Shown: piece by piece, positions 1 to 9,782 of the stretch
Position numbering within the stretch: the stretch's first letter is position 1
How the letters are laid out: the number at the start of each line of letters is the position of its first letter
The notes under the pieces: model-generated
Told to the model about the DNA's origin: nothing
What the model saw: the letters and a program-made list of their open reading frames with translations, nothing else
Database searches by the model: none
Assembly: GCF_025751585.1 (NCBI RefSeq)
Contig: NZ_JAOWKX010000004.1
Coordinates: 248,001-312,000 of the forward strand
Direction of reading: 5' to 3'
Origin: Fluctibacter corallii
Lineage (GTDB): Bacteria; Pseudomonadota; Gammaproteobacteria; Enterobacterales; Alteromonadaceae
Length of the DNA stretch: 64,000 nt
Program-made: the position numbers and the translations under genes

Positions 1-63
1 TACTCTCGCGTGTCTGCGTTGTGATTCTGATTCGTGAACCATATTTACTTGTGCTACTTGCAT
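1..63 (-). CDS. alg44: Alg44-like PilZ-domain polymerase subunit (5' end only)
   Basis: Only the first 21 codons lie in the window. The peptide starts MQVAQVNMVHESE and continues with QRRHARV, which contains the RRxxR arginine signature that binds cyclic di-GMP at the start of PilZ domains. A GGAGTT ribosome site lies about 7 nt before the ATG, and the gene starts 21 nt after the alg8 stop. In alginate producers Alg44 follows Alg8 and activates polymerisation when c-di-GMP binds, so position and motif agree. The membrane-fusion part that would prove Alg44 is outside the window. Confidence 0.7.
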   Translation of the reverse strand, partial: MQVAQVNMVHESESQRRHARV

Positions 64-84
64 GATATTAACTCCATCTGGTGG

Positions 85-1557
85 CTACACAATGTGTAAA
101 ACTAAAGCGATAAATAAGCTGACCGACGAAAATGTCATTATTTGAGTCGACAGTTGATTAAAGTGACGTTGGAAGCGATCTTTACTGAGCGCCAGTTTGG
201 TTTTTTGTCGTGTCCATGACTGCCGATCCAGCCTGAAAAACACATAAATTTTAATGAGTGAACCGTATATCTGATTGAAATAGAGCATGGCCGGAAAAGC
301 TGGGCCAATGCGGTGACCGGAAAATGCTAAAAGCAGCGTTACCACAGAGCGAGTGAAGGCAATCCACAATAGGTACATCCATAGGATTTCAGACCCATAT
401 TTCAACGCGCCCATGATAGCTGCGGTTAATCCAAGAATACTCGTCCACATTGAAATGCGTTGATCCCAAAGCACGTAATAAGTAAGTACCCCTAAACGTG
501 CAATGCCAAGCTTTGTCGCTCGGGAGTTTTGGCGAAGTGAGTTACCGTACCAGCGAAACATCAGTTGCTTAGCGGCTTTCAAAAATTCTTTCTCGGGCGG
601 GTGTTCAACCGTATTGATGGTGGCATCGGGCACATAGTAGGTGTCCCATCCACGTCGCATTAACGAGTACCAACTCGATTTGTCATCGCCTGTTAGGAAT
701 TTAAAGCGTCCTAACCGCCAATGTTCAAGGTGGTCATTCTCTACATCATCAATAAATTCGTTCTGCGTGACCACACTTGCTCTGAACATCGACATGCGCC
801 CAGTCAGAGTTAGTACGCGCTTAGATAATGCCATTGAGCTCATGCCAATATGTCGCTGGGCAAAGCGCAATTTATGCCATTGGCTCATCCAATACGTCCC
901 AAGCACTTCGCAGGTTTCATTGGTCGTTAGCGCACCAACATTTGGATAAAGAGAAAAGAAGGGGGCGCATAAGGTGACAACGTCAGGTTCTAGTACGGTG
1001 TCGCCGTCAATAACTGCTGCCAGTGCGGTTTCGTCTGGCATGTCATTAGCGATACAGCGAAAGCCATTAGCTAAGCCATCTCGCTTTCCCGTTCCAGGAA
1101 TACGTACAAACTTAAGTTTTACGTGCTCAGGGGGATCAAATTTCTGCCAAAGAGATTTCATTAGCAGCTCATCAGACATTTCTACGATGGAAGCCACAAC
1201 CGTGGTGGGGTATCCGCAGCGGATTGCCTCTTCAATGATGGAACTGTATACCTGCGCGGTGGTTTGCGCGTCTATCCGAAAGCTTGTGACCATCAGATAA
1301 ATATGTGACGGTGGATTTTTCTCAAGCGCGGCGAGGGCACGCCGCTTTTGAATAGGGAACACGATATATAAAAAGATCATACCGCGAATAAAGTGAACAA
1401 TACCGACTGAGTATCGCCAGATTCCGATGGCACCAATAAACAGAATGTAGTGATAATGCTCTGGGTCGAATACCGTTTTAGGCACCATTAACGTTAGTGC
1501 GCCTAACAAACTAAACCAAAGCATCCATCCTGATGCCGCTCTTATTATATCTTGCAT
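85..1557 (-). CDS. alg8: Alg8-like mannuronan synthase (GT2 glycosyltransferase)
   Basis: A 490-residue processive family-2 glycosyltransferase of the inner membrane, expected to polymerise GDP-mannuronate into polymannuronate. Membrane segments are visible near residues 10-25, 36-70, 370-410 and at the C-terminus. The cytosolic catalytic part has the DGD nucleotide-sugar motif at 184-186, TGDDKS at 289-294 (acceptor/base region) and a QxxRW-type motif at about 331-336. Length matches Pseudomonas Alg8. The ATG has AGGGA about 8 nt upstream. It lies 23 nt after algD and just before the PilZ protein, the order algD-alg8-alg44 of alginate operons. The polymer could differ from alginate; epimerase and lyase genes are not visible here. 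Confidence 0.87.
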   Translation of the reverse strand: MQDIIRAASGWMLWFSLLGALTLMVPKTVFDPEHYHYILFIGAIGIWRYSVGIVHFIRGMIFLYIVFPIQKRRALAALEKNPPSHIYLMVTSFRIDAQTTAQVYSSIIEEAIRCGYPTTVVASIVEMSDELLMKSLWQKFDPPEHVKLKFVRIPGTGKRDGLANGFRCIANDMPDETALAAVIDGDTVLEPDVVTLCAPFFSLYPNVGALTTNETCEVLGTYWMSQWHKLRFAQRHIGMSSMALSKRVLTLTGRMSMFRASVVTQNEFIDDVENDHLEHWRLGRFKFLTGDDKSSWYSLMRRGWDTYYVPDATINTVEHPPEKEFLKAAKQLMFRWYGNSLRQNSRATKLGIARLGVLTYYVLWDQRISMWTSILGLTAAIMGALKYGSEILWMYLLWIAFTRSVVTLLLAFSGHRIGPAFPAMLYFNQIYGSLIKIYVFFRLDRQSWTRQKTKLALSKDRFQRHFNQLSTQIMTFSSVSLFIALVLHIV

Positions 1558-1580
1558 CGTGTGTTCCCTGTGCGTGTATT

Positions 1581-2900
1581 TTACCAGCAGATTCCGTGTT
1601 GGCTTTCTGTGGAAGCACTCTCCATAAATCCAACTAAATCAACTATACGCTTGTTGCCTGCATAGCTTGTATTTAACGGAATTATCGACTTGAACTTCTG
1701 GTCGGGATTACCAATGATGATGATGTCAGCGTGATCGACTACATCTTCTAATTCATCGTTGAGTAGGTTTGACACATGTGGAATTTTGGCGTTGATGTAC
1801 TCTTTGTTTGCACCGTGAACACTGGCATATTTGACGTTTTCATCAAAGATTTTTAGATCAAACCCTTTGCCGATAAGCATCTCTGCTAGTTCCACAAGGG
1901 GGCTTTCACGAAGATCGTCGGTGCCAGCTTTGAAGCTCAATCCCAATAAACCAATCTTGCGTGATTGGAATGACGTAACGATGTCGTAGGCTTTTTTCAC
2001 ATGGGTTTCATTGCTGTTCATGATGGAATCTAGCAATGGCACAGACACATCCATTTGGTTGGCTTTATAGGTGAGCGCTCTAACATCTTTAGGTAGACAC
2101 GAGCCTCCGAATGCAAAGCCGGGCTTCATGTAGTATTTTGAAATGTTTAATGATTTATCTTCGCAGACGATATCCATTACATCGCGGCCATCAACGCCCG
2201 CAGCTTTAGCTATGGCGCCAATTTCGTTAGCAAAAGCGACTTTGGTTGCATGCCATACGTTGCAGGAATATTTCACCATTTCTGCCACTTCGATAGGCTT
2301 AACGATAAGTGGTGCATCTAGATCAGAATAAAGTTGAGTAAGTAACTCAATGGAGATGTCATCTTCAGCACCAATCACTGTCATTGGAGGCTGGTTGTAG
2401 TCTTTAATTGCAGTGCTTTCGCGCAGAAATTCTGGGTTAACGGCTAAGCCAAAGCCTTGTCCCAACTTCTTACCAGAATAGTCTTCAATGATGGGGCGAA
2501 TAAATTCATTTACTGTGCCCGGAAGAACAGTGCTACGAACTACGATTGTGTGATATTCGTCTTTTTCCGCAATTGCTTCAGCAATTTCTCGGCACACAGT
2601 TTGGATAAAATCTAGTTTTAAACCGCCATTTTTCATGCTTGGCGTTCCGACGCAAATAAATGAAATGTCGGAATTTGCTATGGCTTCTTTTGCATTGGTT
2701 GTTGCACTGATGCGTCCTTCGCGCACGCCCTCTGATAATAAATCACCTAAACCCGTTTCAACGATGGGGGATTTTCCATTATTGATCATTTCAACTTTAT
2801 CATCAGAAACATCAACGCCAATAATCGTATTGCCTCTTTTTGCTAAACAGGCTGCACAGACTGCTCCCACGTAACCCATTCCGAAAATACTTATACGCAT
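1581..2900 (-). CDS. algD: GDP-mannose 6-dehydrogenase
   Basis: A 439-residue enzyme that oxidises GDP-mannose to GDP-mannuronate with two NAD+, the committed step of alginate synthesis. The N-terminal Rossmann motif GMGYVG is at residues 7-12. The catalytic cysteine sits in [13 protein letters not shown] near residue 270. The C-terminus ends GICW, as in Pseudomonas AlgD, and long blocks ([43 protein letters not shown]) favour AlgD over UDP-glucose dehydrogenases. A strong AGGGAG ribosome site precedes the ATG. It is the first gene of the minus-strand operon and is preceded by a long non-coding region. Confidence 0.93.
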   Translation of the reverse strand: MRISIFGMGYVGAVCAACLAKRGNTIIGVDVSDDKVEMINNGKSPIVETGLGDLLSEGVREGRISATTNAKEAIANSDISFICVGTPSMKNGGLKLDFIQTVCREIAEAIAEKDEYHTIVVRSTVLPGTVNEFIRPIIEDYSGKKLGQGFGLAVNPEFLRESTAIKDYNQPPMTVIGAEDDISIELLTQLYSDLDAPLIVKPIEVAEMVKYSCNVWHATKVAFANEIGAIAKAAGVDGRDVMDIVCEDKSLNISKYYMKPGFAFGGSCLPKDVRALTYKANQMDVSVPLLDSIMNSNETHVKKAYDIVTSFQSRKIGLLGLSFKAGTDDLRESPLVELAEMLIGKGFDLKIFDENVKYASVHGANKEYINAKIPHVSNLLNDELEDVVDHADIIIIGNPDQKFKSIIPLNTSYAGNKRIVDLVGFMESASTESQHGICW

Positions 2901-3715
2901 CTGCTTTCTCCCTGTAAGGTAATTGAAAAATAATTAGCAACTAAGCACTAGGTATTTAACTAATACTAAATTCGTGCCACTTCATTAAAATACTGCTTAA
3001 AAATTTAATTCGATGGGTAAGTTTGTGAATAACAAACTAAAAATAAACGGTAGAGGTGAACGTTTGGTGTACTATTTGTGACTGAAATGTGTACTAAGTC
3101 AAGAGGGGGATTGAAGTGATTATGATAGCTCACTATCGTGGTGCTGCTCTGCACGCCAATGGTGCAAGGGGTTGTGGCGTATTTTTGCATTAAATTAAAA
3201 ATATTAATTTTTATTTAGGTTGTTTTATTTACCTATGTATTTCACCTGTATTCACTCATTTTAAGATGTCATGGATTCTTTATGTCACTTACATGAAGTT
3301 TTTATGAATTTTACTATTTTTCTTGAAAATTACTGTTATCAACTAGCGACTGCTAAATAGTTTATTCTAACCTCAATCGTAAACAGGGAAATAAATCGTT
3401 GATGCTTGTTTAGAGTAGAAGTACGGAAAAACGTAAGTTTAGAAAAAAGTGAACTGTATCTAATTGAAGACATTAAGCGTTGAAAAATATCCAAAATGTC
3501 ACTTCTTATTCATGCAGCGCACATTTATAACGGTGCGTAGACGTGTGTGAATAATTAGCGACAGGGTGGGGCGAGGCTAACATTTTCAGTAAAATAAAGC
3601 GTAGTCACGTTTTAACAAAAAGCAAGTTCAACGAGCTCAGGAAAGTTGTGAAGAAATAAAACTACACGCTCATTAGCTGACGCGTTTTTCGCCGTCTAAG
3701 CAATTGATAACGTGA
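2901..3715. other. Long AT-rich intergenic region upstream of algD
   Basis: About 815 bp between the algD start and the yacG stop, with no convincing gene; a 61-codon minus-strand frame at 3005-3190 has no family resemblance. Alginate operons elsewhere have long regulated leaders, so this probably holds the algD control region. On the minus strand a TGGCAC at 2979-2974 resembles a sigma-54 -24 element, but the -12 element is imperfect. A GAACTT at about 3628-3623 resembles a sigma-E -35 element without a clear -10. Both are weak sequence readings, not demonstrated promoters. Confidence 0.5.
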
Positions 3716-3940
3716 TTAGTGTTGTTGTTCTAGCTTTATTAACAATGCTTCAATATCTTCTGGGTCGATAGTGGCTTGTTCTGTCTCTGCATCAACGGGA
3801 GAGGATGCACTGATCTTTTTCTCCTCGGCAGCCCATTCTCCAAGATCGATAAGCTGACACCGTTTTGAGCAAAACGGTCGAAACTCACTGTTTGATGTCC
3901 ACTCAACATCGTTTTGGCAGGTAGGGCAGGAGACTTTCAT
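3716..3940 (-). CDS. yacG: DNA gyrase inhibitor YacG (zinc-binding)
   Basis: A 74-residue protein starting [12 protein letters not shown]. The four-cysteine zinc site is CPTC near the N-terminus plus CSKRC about 20 residues later, followed by the family block QLIDLGEWA. The C-terminal tail is acidic, as usual. YacG binds GyrB and inhibits gyrase. The frame remains open upstream into zapD, but family length and the motif position support the ATG at 3940. It is the last gene of the pil-coaE-zapD-yacG block, 34 nt after the zapD stop. Confidence 0.9.
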   Translation of the reverse strand: MKVSCPTCQNDVEWTSNSEFRPFCSKRCQLIDLGEWAAEEKKISASSPVDAETEQATIDPEDIEALLIKLEQQH

Positions 3941-3974
3941 AAGGTGTTTTCTAGTTACAATAGAGAATGCTATC

Positions 3975-4727
3975 TTAACAGTTTGCGATTTGAAATTCGA
4001 CGGCAGAATCGACTGACGTTTGACCGTGTTCGGTTGGAACAAAAAACATAAACCGAATAGCATAACGGTATTTGTTGCCACTTAATACAGGGTAAAACCC
4101 TTGGTTAGTGGACACAAATACACGTATTAACTCATTCTTGTCATCTGCAACGCCTTGATAAAAACCATTTTCTGCAACTGATGGCGAAAAACGACCTCGT
4201 TCACGAAGGAATGACAGCGTAATATCTATTGCATCTCGAATCAGGCCTAACTCGCTTAACCACGCTTGGATATCTTCCTGTTTGGCTTCTGTGGGTTGTT
4301 TTAACCAGTAGTGCAAATTTGGTAGGTCAAAGCTACACGCCCCACCCGGAATAGCAAACCGCTGCCTAATAGACGATAAAAAACGTTCCTCTTTGAGGGT
4401 TTGGCCTATTTTCTTCGCGTGCTTTAATTCGTCCCTTAATCGTAAAATTTTTTGCAGGGCGGCTTGCAGTGCATCGCTATCTATCTGAGGGTGTTGTGAC
4501 CAATGCACCAGATTCTTTTCATGGACGTCAATATCTTTGAGTACATCATTGCGAATATCAAGTCGCTCAATAAGATCGAGTAACGTAAAAAGAGCATTAA
4601 AAAACTGAATGTACTGCCAATCGGCAGACGCGTGATTGCCCTGTTCAGTTTGTATAAACAGTTGCTCTAGGCGCAGATAAGTTCGCACCTTCTCGTTGAG
4701 AGGAAATTCGTAAACGGCGTTTGACAT
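3975..4727 (-). CDS. zapD: Cell division protein ZapD
   Basis: A 250-residue cytosolic protein that bundles FtsZ filaments and stabilises the Z-ring. The opening [19 protein letters not shown] is the conserved ZapD/YacF N-terminus, and [28 protein letters not shown] and [19 protein letters not shown] blocks follow. Length equals the E. coli family. It lies between coaE and yacG, the standard gammaproteobacterial order, and is probably co-transcribed with both. Confidence 0.93.
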   Translation of the reverse strand: MSNAVYEFPLNEKVRTYLRLEQLFIQTEQGNHASADWQYIQFFNALFTLLDLIERLDIRNDVLKDIDVHEKNLVHWSQHPQIDSDALQAALQKILRLRDELKHAKKIGQTLKEERFLSSIRQRFAIPGGACSFDLPNLHYWLKQPTEAKQEDIQAWLSELGLIRDAIDITLSFLRERGRFSPSVAENGFYQGVADDKNELIRVFVSTNQGFYPVLSGNKYRYAIRFMFFVPTEHGQTSVDSAVEFQIANC

Positions 4728-4778
4728 TCAGCTTCCTTATGAAAGATAACTGAACTAAAACGTAAAAGTATCAGAATT

Positions 4779-5393
4779 TCAAGCCTTTGCTCGGTTTTTT
4801 GCTAAAGAAAGGTACTTTTGGTGTAATTCTTCGACACGTTTCTCGGTATCGGCCTTCTCGCCGTCGTTGATTATGACGTCATCGGCATGATGCAATCGCT
4901 CTTCACGGGATGCCTGATTATTCATAATTTGTTGAATTTGATGTGCGCTTTGTCCATCGCGACTGCCTGCTCTTAGACGCTGAGTGTTTTCGCTCACATC
5001 TACAACCAACACATGATCGACCAGTTCAAATAAATTGTTTTCTACCAGCAAAGGAATCGACAAAATACTGTATGTTGAATTCGCCTCTCTGGCTTGTTTG
5101 ACCATTTCCTGACGAATTACTGGGTGCAGAAGGGTATCTAGCCAGCGTTTATATGCGCTATCTGAAAAGACGATCTGTCTAAGCGCAGAGCGATTGAGAG
5201 AGCCATTGTCTTGCAAAATATCAGGCCCAAATTTTTCTACGATAGCGTGTAAAGCGGGTGTACCGATATCTACGACTTCACGGGCAATGACATCGGCATC
5301 AATGATTACGATTCCTTTCTTGGCAAAGGTGTCAGAAACAAAGGTTTTTCCACTACCGATGCCGCCTGTTAACCCTATGACTAGATTACTCAT
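4779..5393 (-). CDS. coaE: Dephospho-CoA kinase
   Basis: The last enzyme of coenzyme A synthesis; it phosphorylates the 3'-hydroxyl of dephospho-CoA using ATP. The P-loop GLTGGIGSGKT is at residues 7-17 of the 204-residue form starting MSNLVIG. This start is preferred over one 18 nt upstream because its ATG overlaps the pilD stop as ATGA, implying translational coupling, and because it fits the family length. Other landmarks are DADVIAREV and SIPLLVENNLF. It sits between pilD and zapD. Confidence 0.94.
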   Translation of the reverse strand: MSNLVIGLTGGIGSGKTFVSDTFAKKGIVIIDADVIAREVVDIGTPALHAIVEKFGPDILQDNGSLNRSALRQIVFSDSAYKRWLDTLLHPVIRQEMVKQAREANSTYSILSIPLLVENNLFELVDHVLVVDVSENTQRLRAGSRDGQSAHQIQQIMNNQASREERLHHADDVIINDGEKADTEKRVEELHQKYLSLAKNRAKA

Positions 5394-6265
5394 GCTAATA
5401 CCCATTGCCAATATGCATTTGCGAGCGTTTCACCATATAACAGCGTTATCCATCCTGCGATGGCTAAATACGGCCCGAAAGGGATCGGTTGGCTTTGATC
5501 TTTTTTCTGGAACTTAAGCATAGCGATGCCAATGACAGCACCCACAGCAGAAGACATCAAAATAACTGTCGGCAAGTGCTGCCAACCTACCCATGCACCA
5601 ATGGCGGCCAGTAATTTGAAATCACCAAACCCCATCCCTTCCTTACCGGTTACTATTTTGAATAGCCAGTACACACTCCAAAGCGATAAATAACCGGCAA
5701 CCGCACCCCAAATAGCATCGTTCGGTGACACGTACACGTGGTGCAAGCTCAGTAGCAAGCCAACCCAAATTAGCGGCAAGGTGATTTGGTCAGGCAATAG
5801 CATTTTATCAGTATCGATAAAGATTAATGCGACTAAACTCCATGTAAATAGCACGGCGAAAAACGCTTCGGTACTAAACCCAAAATGAGACGCTGTAATG
5901 GTTGATATAACGGCAGTCAATAATTCGACTGCCGGATAACGAACGGAAATAGGCGCGTGGCATTGGCTGCACTTGCCGCGTAGTATTAGCCAACTTAATA
6001 CAGGAATGTTTTCCCAGACACGTATTTTATGACCACAAGCTGGGCAGGTTGAGTCAGGTTTAACAAGATTGAATGGGGGAGATGAATCAGCGTCTGTGTC
6101 GGGATGAAAATGTGCTTGATAGGCCTCTTTCCATTCACGTTCCATCATAATGGGAAGTCGATAAATTACGACATTGAGAAAGCTGCCAACCATCAGGCTG
6201 GTAACAAAAACAATACCCAGGAAGAATACGGGGGATGATTCCATCAGAATCAGTACTTCATTCAT
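5390..6265 (-). CDS. pilD: Type IV prepilin peptidase / N-methylase
   Basis: A 291-residue inner-membrane aspartyl protease that cleaves the leader of type IV prepilins and type II pseudopilins and methylates the new N-terminus. Two zinc CxxC pairs are visible, CPAC and CSQC, with the loop RVWENIPVLSWL between them. The catalytic aspartates are in FIDTDKMLLPD and in the GFGDFKLLAAIGAW motif. Multiple membrane helices follow. It lies 117 nt after pilC and overlaps coaE. Confidence 0.95.
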   Translation of the reverse strand: MNEVLILMESSPVFFLGIVFVTSLMVGSFLNVVIYRLPIMMEREWKEAYQAHFHPDTDADSSPPFNLVKPDSTCPACGHKIRVWENIPVLSWLILRGKCSQCHAPISVRYPAVELLTAVISTITASHFGFSTEAFFAVLFTWSLVALIFIDTDKMLLPDQITLPLIWVGLLLSLHHVYVSPNDAIWGAVAGYLSLWSVYWLFKIVTGKEGMGFGDFKLLAAIGAWVGWQHLPTVILMSSAVGAVIGIAMLKFQKKDQSQPIPFGPYLAIAGWITLLYGETLANAYWQWVLA

Positions 6266-6382
6266 GCTAATGCTGCCGCTTATTTGTTGTTTTTAACGTG
6301 CTATAAAAAGGCTGACAAGGGTGCCAGAAATACCCGTGCAAATAAATCGAAAAATGGCTTGCGTCGATTTGACAAAGGTTCA

Positions 6383-7597
6383 TTACACCACATTACCCAT
6401 TTGGAATATGGGAAGGTACATAGCGACAATCAGGCCACCAATTACGACACCTAACACTGCCATAATCATCGGCTCAAGCAAGGCGGTGAGGCCATCTACC
6501 ATGTCATCGACTTCTGCTTCATAGATAGTCGCGATTTTACTAAGCATTTCGTCTACAGCCCCTGATTCTTCTCCGATGGCAATCATTTGCGTGACCATAT
6601 CTGGAAATACATTGGTGGCCCGCATTGCGGCATTCATTTGTAAACCACCGGCGACTTCTTTTTTTATGAACAGTATGGCGTCTCTGAATACGGCGTTGCC
6701 TGATGCCCCAGCGGCTGAGTCTAATGCGCCAATTAGGGGAACGCCAGCTGCAAACGTAGTCGATAATGTGCGAGTAAAGCGAGCAACTGCCGCTTTTTTC
6801 AAGATTTCACCAATTACGGGAATTTTCAGAATTTGCGCATCGACTTTATCACGTAGCGCTTTTGATTTTTTATGGGCGCGTTTAAATAGAAAACCGCCAG
6901 CGAATAACGCTGCGGCAATAAAGATGCCGTAATCCTGTACGAATCGGGATATGGCTAATACGAACAAAGTAAACGCAGGTAATTCTGCACCAAAACCGCT
7001 GAATATTTCCTCAAACTGTGGAACAACAAAAACCAATAAAATCGTTGTTACGATAAATGCAACTACCAGAACCGCAATAGGATAAAACATGGCTTTTTTA
7101 ATTTTTGATTTAAGCGCCTCTGCTTTTTCTTTGTAGGTAGCAATACGATCATAAATAGTTTCAAGTGCACCAGATTGCTCGCCGGTTTCTACCAAATCGC
7201 AATATAAATCGTCAAAATGATCAGGGTGTTTTCTTAGTGCTGAAGAGAGTGGGTTACCCGCTTTGACTTCGCTGGCAATGTCTCCAAGCATTTTACGTGC
7301 AGTGGGATTGCTATGACCTTGTGCAATCATTTCTAAGGTTTGGAGCAATGAGACACCTGCTCCCAGCATAGTGGCTATTTGGCGTGAGATAACGCATATA
7401 TCGGCCGCAGTAACTTTTTTTTGTCCACCGCCAAAGAGTGGCTTGCTGTACTTTTTGATTTTTGTCGCAGAAATACCCTGGCGACGCAGTAAATTTTTTG
7501 CCTCAGATAGCGAATTTGCGCTGATCTCACCTTTAATGCTGTTGCCCTTGCGATCTGCACCTTGCCAGACAAATATATCTGGGGTTTTTGTCGCCAT
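6383..7597 (-). CDS. pilC: Type IV pilus inner-membrane platform protein PilC
   Basis: A 404-residue polytopic protein with two T2SF/GspF domains, about residues 70-193 and 273-396, each with the family GE-Q/E-SG signature (VETGEQSGALE and IAIGEESGAVDEML). It organises pilus assembly around the PilB/PilT motors. GAGGAG lies just before the ATG. The unusual point is the neighbour: only a terminator and 63 bp separate it from pilA, where other genomes carry pilB. Confidence 0.95.
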   Translation of the reverse strand: MATKTPDIFVWQGADRKGNSIKGEISANSLSEAKNLLRRQGISATKIKKYSKPLFGGGQKKVTAADICVISRQIATMLGAGVSLLQTLEMIAQGHSNPTARKMLGDIASEVKAGNPLSSALRKHPDHFDDLYCDLVETGEQSGALETIYDRIATYKEKAEALKSKIKKAMFYPIAVLVVAFIVTTILLVFVVPQFEEIFSGFGAELPAFTLFVLAISRFVQDYGIFIAAALFAGGFLFKRAHKKSKALRDKVDAQILKIPVIGEILKKAAVARFTRTLSTTFAAGVPLIGALDSAAGASGNAVFRDAILFIKKEVAGGLQMNAAMRATNVFPDMVTQMIAIGEESGAVDEMLSKIATIYEAEVDDMVDGLTALLEPMIMAVLGVVIGGLIVAMYLPIFQMGNVV

Positions 7598-7616
7598 TCG
7601 TTCTACTCCTCAGAGA

Positions 7617-7641
7617 CAAAAAAGCCCGAACAAAGTCGGGC
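7617..7641 (-). terminator. Rho-independent terminator after pilA
   Basis: On the minus strand GCCCGA, a 6-nt loop and TCGGGC form a perfect 6-bp stem followed by six T. It lies between the pilA stop and the pilC start. It would separate the highly expressed pilin from pilC, with pilC read from partial read-through or its own promoter. Confidence 0.85.
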
Positions 7642-7660
7642 CATACTTGGTAAAATCAGA

Positions 7661-8077
7661 TTAGCACAGGGTTGCAGGTGTACATACCGCAGTCCAAGAC
7701 ACCGCGCCGTTTGCAAATGCCGGTGTTAGTACATAGGTGGCGTTTGCCATTGTACCCGTTGCGTCTGTCGGTGCTGTTGCGGTAATCACACCATCGGTGA
7801 TTGATAGACCGACAACACCAGCGGCAGCTGCAACCGGAGCAGGAATACCGTTTGTGCTTTCGTCACATGGTCCAACACCGCCATTTACCTGAGCACATAC
7901 TTCGACGGCGGTTTTAGCGGCAGCTGTTGAGTTGGTTACTTCAGTGAAACGCGCTTTTTCTGTGTAGCCCTGATATGCGGGTAAGGCAATTGCAGCCAAA
8001 ATACCAATAATCGCTACCACGATCATCAATTCGATAAGCGTGAAACCTTTGTTGCGGGTGTTCATAGTTGTCTTCAT
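7661..8077 (-). CDS. pilA: Type IV major pilin
   Basis: A prepilin with a short positively charged leader ending in G, then the classic mature start [20 protein letters not shown] with glutamate at mature position 5. The C-terminus has a cysteine pair near its end (VCTPATLC) and another pair in mid-protein. The start at 8077 ([11 protein letters not shown]) is chosen because GGAG lies 9 nt upstream; a TTG at 8092 overlaps that ribosome site and is unlikely. The mature pilin is about 130 residues. PilD (this window) would process it and PilC would support assembly. Confidence 0.92.
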   Translation of the reverse strand: MKTTMNTRNKGFTLIELMIVVAIIGILAAIALPAYQGYTEKARFTEVTNSTAAAKTAVEVCAQVNGGVGPCDESTNGIPAPVAAAAGVVGLSITDGVITATAPTDATGTMANATYVLTPAFANGAVSWTAVCTPATLC

Positions 8078-8209
8078 AGTTGTCATCTCCAAGCGTTCAA
8101 GTAGAACGACTTTTGTTTTACTAAATTAATCACTGACCAAATTGAGGTCGTTGTCACCGAAATTGCCAAACGGCTAATTTCGGCAGACACGTTGCCTTGA
8201 TGTAAATTC

Positions 8210-8237
8210 AGTATAGAGCGACTTAGCAGAGTCACAA
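8210..8237 (-). promoter_or_regulatory. Probable sigma-70 promoter of pilA
   Basis: On the minus strand TTGTGA and TATACT are separated by 16 nt, giving a leader of roughly 125 nt before the pilA ATG. A sigma-54 element, common for pilins elsewhere, was looked for and not found. Confidence 0.4.
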
Positions 8238-8312
8238 GTATGCAGGAACATACCTGAGTCTGACCGATGAAAACAGAGCGGAAAGTAAAAGTGTACTCAA
8301 TCCTTGAATTTA

Positions 8313-8335
8313 AGTGCCGTGATCCTTACGGCACT
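8313..8335 (-). terminator. Hairpin downstream of nadC
   Basis: An 8-bp perfect inverted repeat, AGTGCCGT with ACGGCACT and a 7-nt loop, lies about 20 nt after the nadC stop. The following run is TAAATTC, not a clean T-tract, so it may be a weak terminator or an RNA-stabilising hairpin. Confidence 0.5.
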
Positions 8336-8355
8336 GATATCCAAACAAAAAGATG

Positions 8356-9204
8356 CTAATTGCTTACAATACGTAAAGACAAATCAATCGCTTGAATATG
8401 TTTGGTCAACGCACCAGAAGATACGTAGTCCACACCAATGTCTCTCAATTCAGTGAGCCTATCTTTGGTGATATTGCCTGAGACTTCAAGTCTAGTTTTT
8501 CCTTCGTTTACAGCCACGGCTTCACGTAACTGATCGTTAGTAAAGTTATCTAACATAACAATATCCGCACCAGCAGCAATAGCTTGCTTAAGCTCATCAA
8601 TTGATTCTACTTCCACCTCTACTTGTTTATCGGCATGAGTGCTTCTGGCTTTGCTGACTGCATTTGCGATCGAACCACACGCCATGATGTGATTTTCTTT
8701 AATAAGATACGCGTCGAACAATCCTATACGGTGATTGCTTCCGCCACCACAGGTAACGGCATATTTTTGTGCCAGCCTCAAGCCAGGTAACGTTTTACGT
8801 GTATCCAGCAGCTTTAGGTTGCTCCCTTTAAGCACCGACACATAATCGTGTGTGACGGTTGCAGTAGCAGACAATGACTGCAAAAAGTTTAGAGCAGTGC
8901 GCTCGGCGGTAAGTATAGACTTCGCACTTCCTGCTAACTCGCAAAATACTTGTCCGGGCGAAAGTTCGTCGCCATCTTTTGCCGTCCATTTTATTTGGAT
9001 TTCACCGTCTACTTGTTTAAAGGCTTCAGTTGCCCAGTCACAGCCGGCCAAAATGCAGGCTTCACGCGTTAGAATTGTCGCTTTCGCTTGGTGATCTCCT
9101 GGGATCAGATTGGCGGTAATGTCACCTTCACTAGGAGACAAACCATTTAAATCTTCATAGAGTGCGTCTTTAACATTTTTTTGAATTATTGAAATCATGG
9201 TCAC
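8356..9204 (-). CDS. nadC: Quinolinate phosphoribosyltransferase (decarboxylating)
   Basis: A 282-residue enzyme converting quinolinate and PRPP to nicotinate mononucleotide in de novo NAD synthesis. Substrate-binding blocks include TAERTALNFLQSLSATAT, DTRKTLPGLR and CGGGSNHRIGLFDAYLIKENH, and the barrel strands EVEVESIDEL and DIVMLDNF. The start is either GTG at 9204 or ATG at 9198, within 10 nt of the retropepsin stop. Position next to pilA is typical of gammaproteobacteria. Confidence 0.95.
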   Translation of the reverse strand: MTMISIIQKNVKDALYEDLNGLSPSEGDITANLIPGDHQAKATILTREACILAGCDWATEAFKQVDGEIQIKWTAKDGDELSPGQVFCELAGSAKSILTAERTALNFLQSLSATATVTHDYVSVLKGSNLKLLDTRKTLPGLRLAQKYAVTCGGGSNHRIGLFDAYLIKENHIMACGSIANAVSKARSTHADKQVEVEVESIDELKQAIAAGADIVMLDNFTNDQLREAVAVNEGKTRLEVSGNITKDRLTELRDIGVDYVSSGALTKHIQAIDLSLRIVSN

Positions 9205-9208
9205 TTTT

Positions 9209-9736
9209 TTAATATTGGCGGAGTATCAGCCATTCTCCTCGTTGGGTGAATTCTAATTGTTTAAGGGCGCTCATACCTAATAAAATTTCGTCTCCTTGCA
9301 TACCTGGGTTCAAGTTAGCTGACACGTTGTATAGAGCGATGTCACCAATGGTGATGGAGTCGGCACTCGTGCTCGCTACGGTTACAAACCCATTGGCGGT
9401 TGAGGCACGGCTTTTGTATCCTGCTGCTAAGCCGAGTTTTGCTTGCAAATGGGCGGGGATCGAAACGGTGGTTGCGCCAGTATCGAGTAAAAAGACAACC
9501 TTGTGACCGTTCAATGTGCCCGTTGTTACATAGTGTCCTTGGCGGTTTTGTTTCAAAGACACTTCGGTTACTTGACCTTTTGTAACGGAGTCTGGTTGTT
9601 GGTTGGGATTCATTTGTTTTTCAAAATAGTCGTTGAAAAACAATACTAAGAGTCCCATTGCGCTGAGCCAGGCAAGGATGATCATTCCCTTTCCCATCCC
9701 TTGTGTAGAGGCGTCTGGCGTATTATCTTGTTGCAT
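9209..9736 (-). CDS. Membrane-anchored retropepsin-like aspartic protease
   Basis: A clan AA protein of the TIGR02281 type: one membrane helix near residues 17-34 and a periplasmic retropepsin fold with the active-site motif LLDTGATTVSIP (aspartate about residue 85) and the later strand EILLGMSALKQLEF. Bacterial retropepsins act as homodimers; the substrate is not known here. The start at 9736 (MQQDNTPD) is preferred because the longer frame would overlap the divergent ampD start at 9783, although no strong ribosome site is visible. It lies 4 nt upstream of nadC. Confidence 0.8.
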   Translation of the reverse strand: MQQDNTPDASTQGMGKGMIILAWLSAMGLLVLFFNDYFEKQMNPNQQPDSVTKGQVTEVSLKQNRQGHYVTTGTLNGHKVVFLLDTGATTVSIPAHLQAKLGLAAGYKSRASTANGFVTVASTSADSITIGDIALYNVSANLNPGMQGDEILLGMSALKQLEFTQRGEWLILRQY

Positions 9737-9782
9737 ATTACTAGGCTTAATCACGTGTAAATTACTACCATAATAGGCAGAT

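Noticed and set aside
2974..2979. Sigma-54 promoter of algD
   Set aside because: The TGGCAC -24 element is present but the -12 element is wrong at its key C, so it is not listed as a promoter.
3005..3190. 61-codon frame in the algD upstream region
   Set aside because: No ribosome site, no family resemblance, AT-rich low-complexity product.
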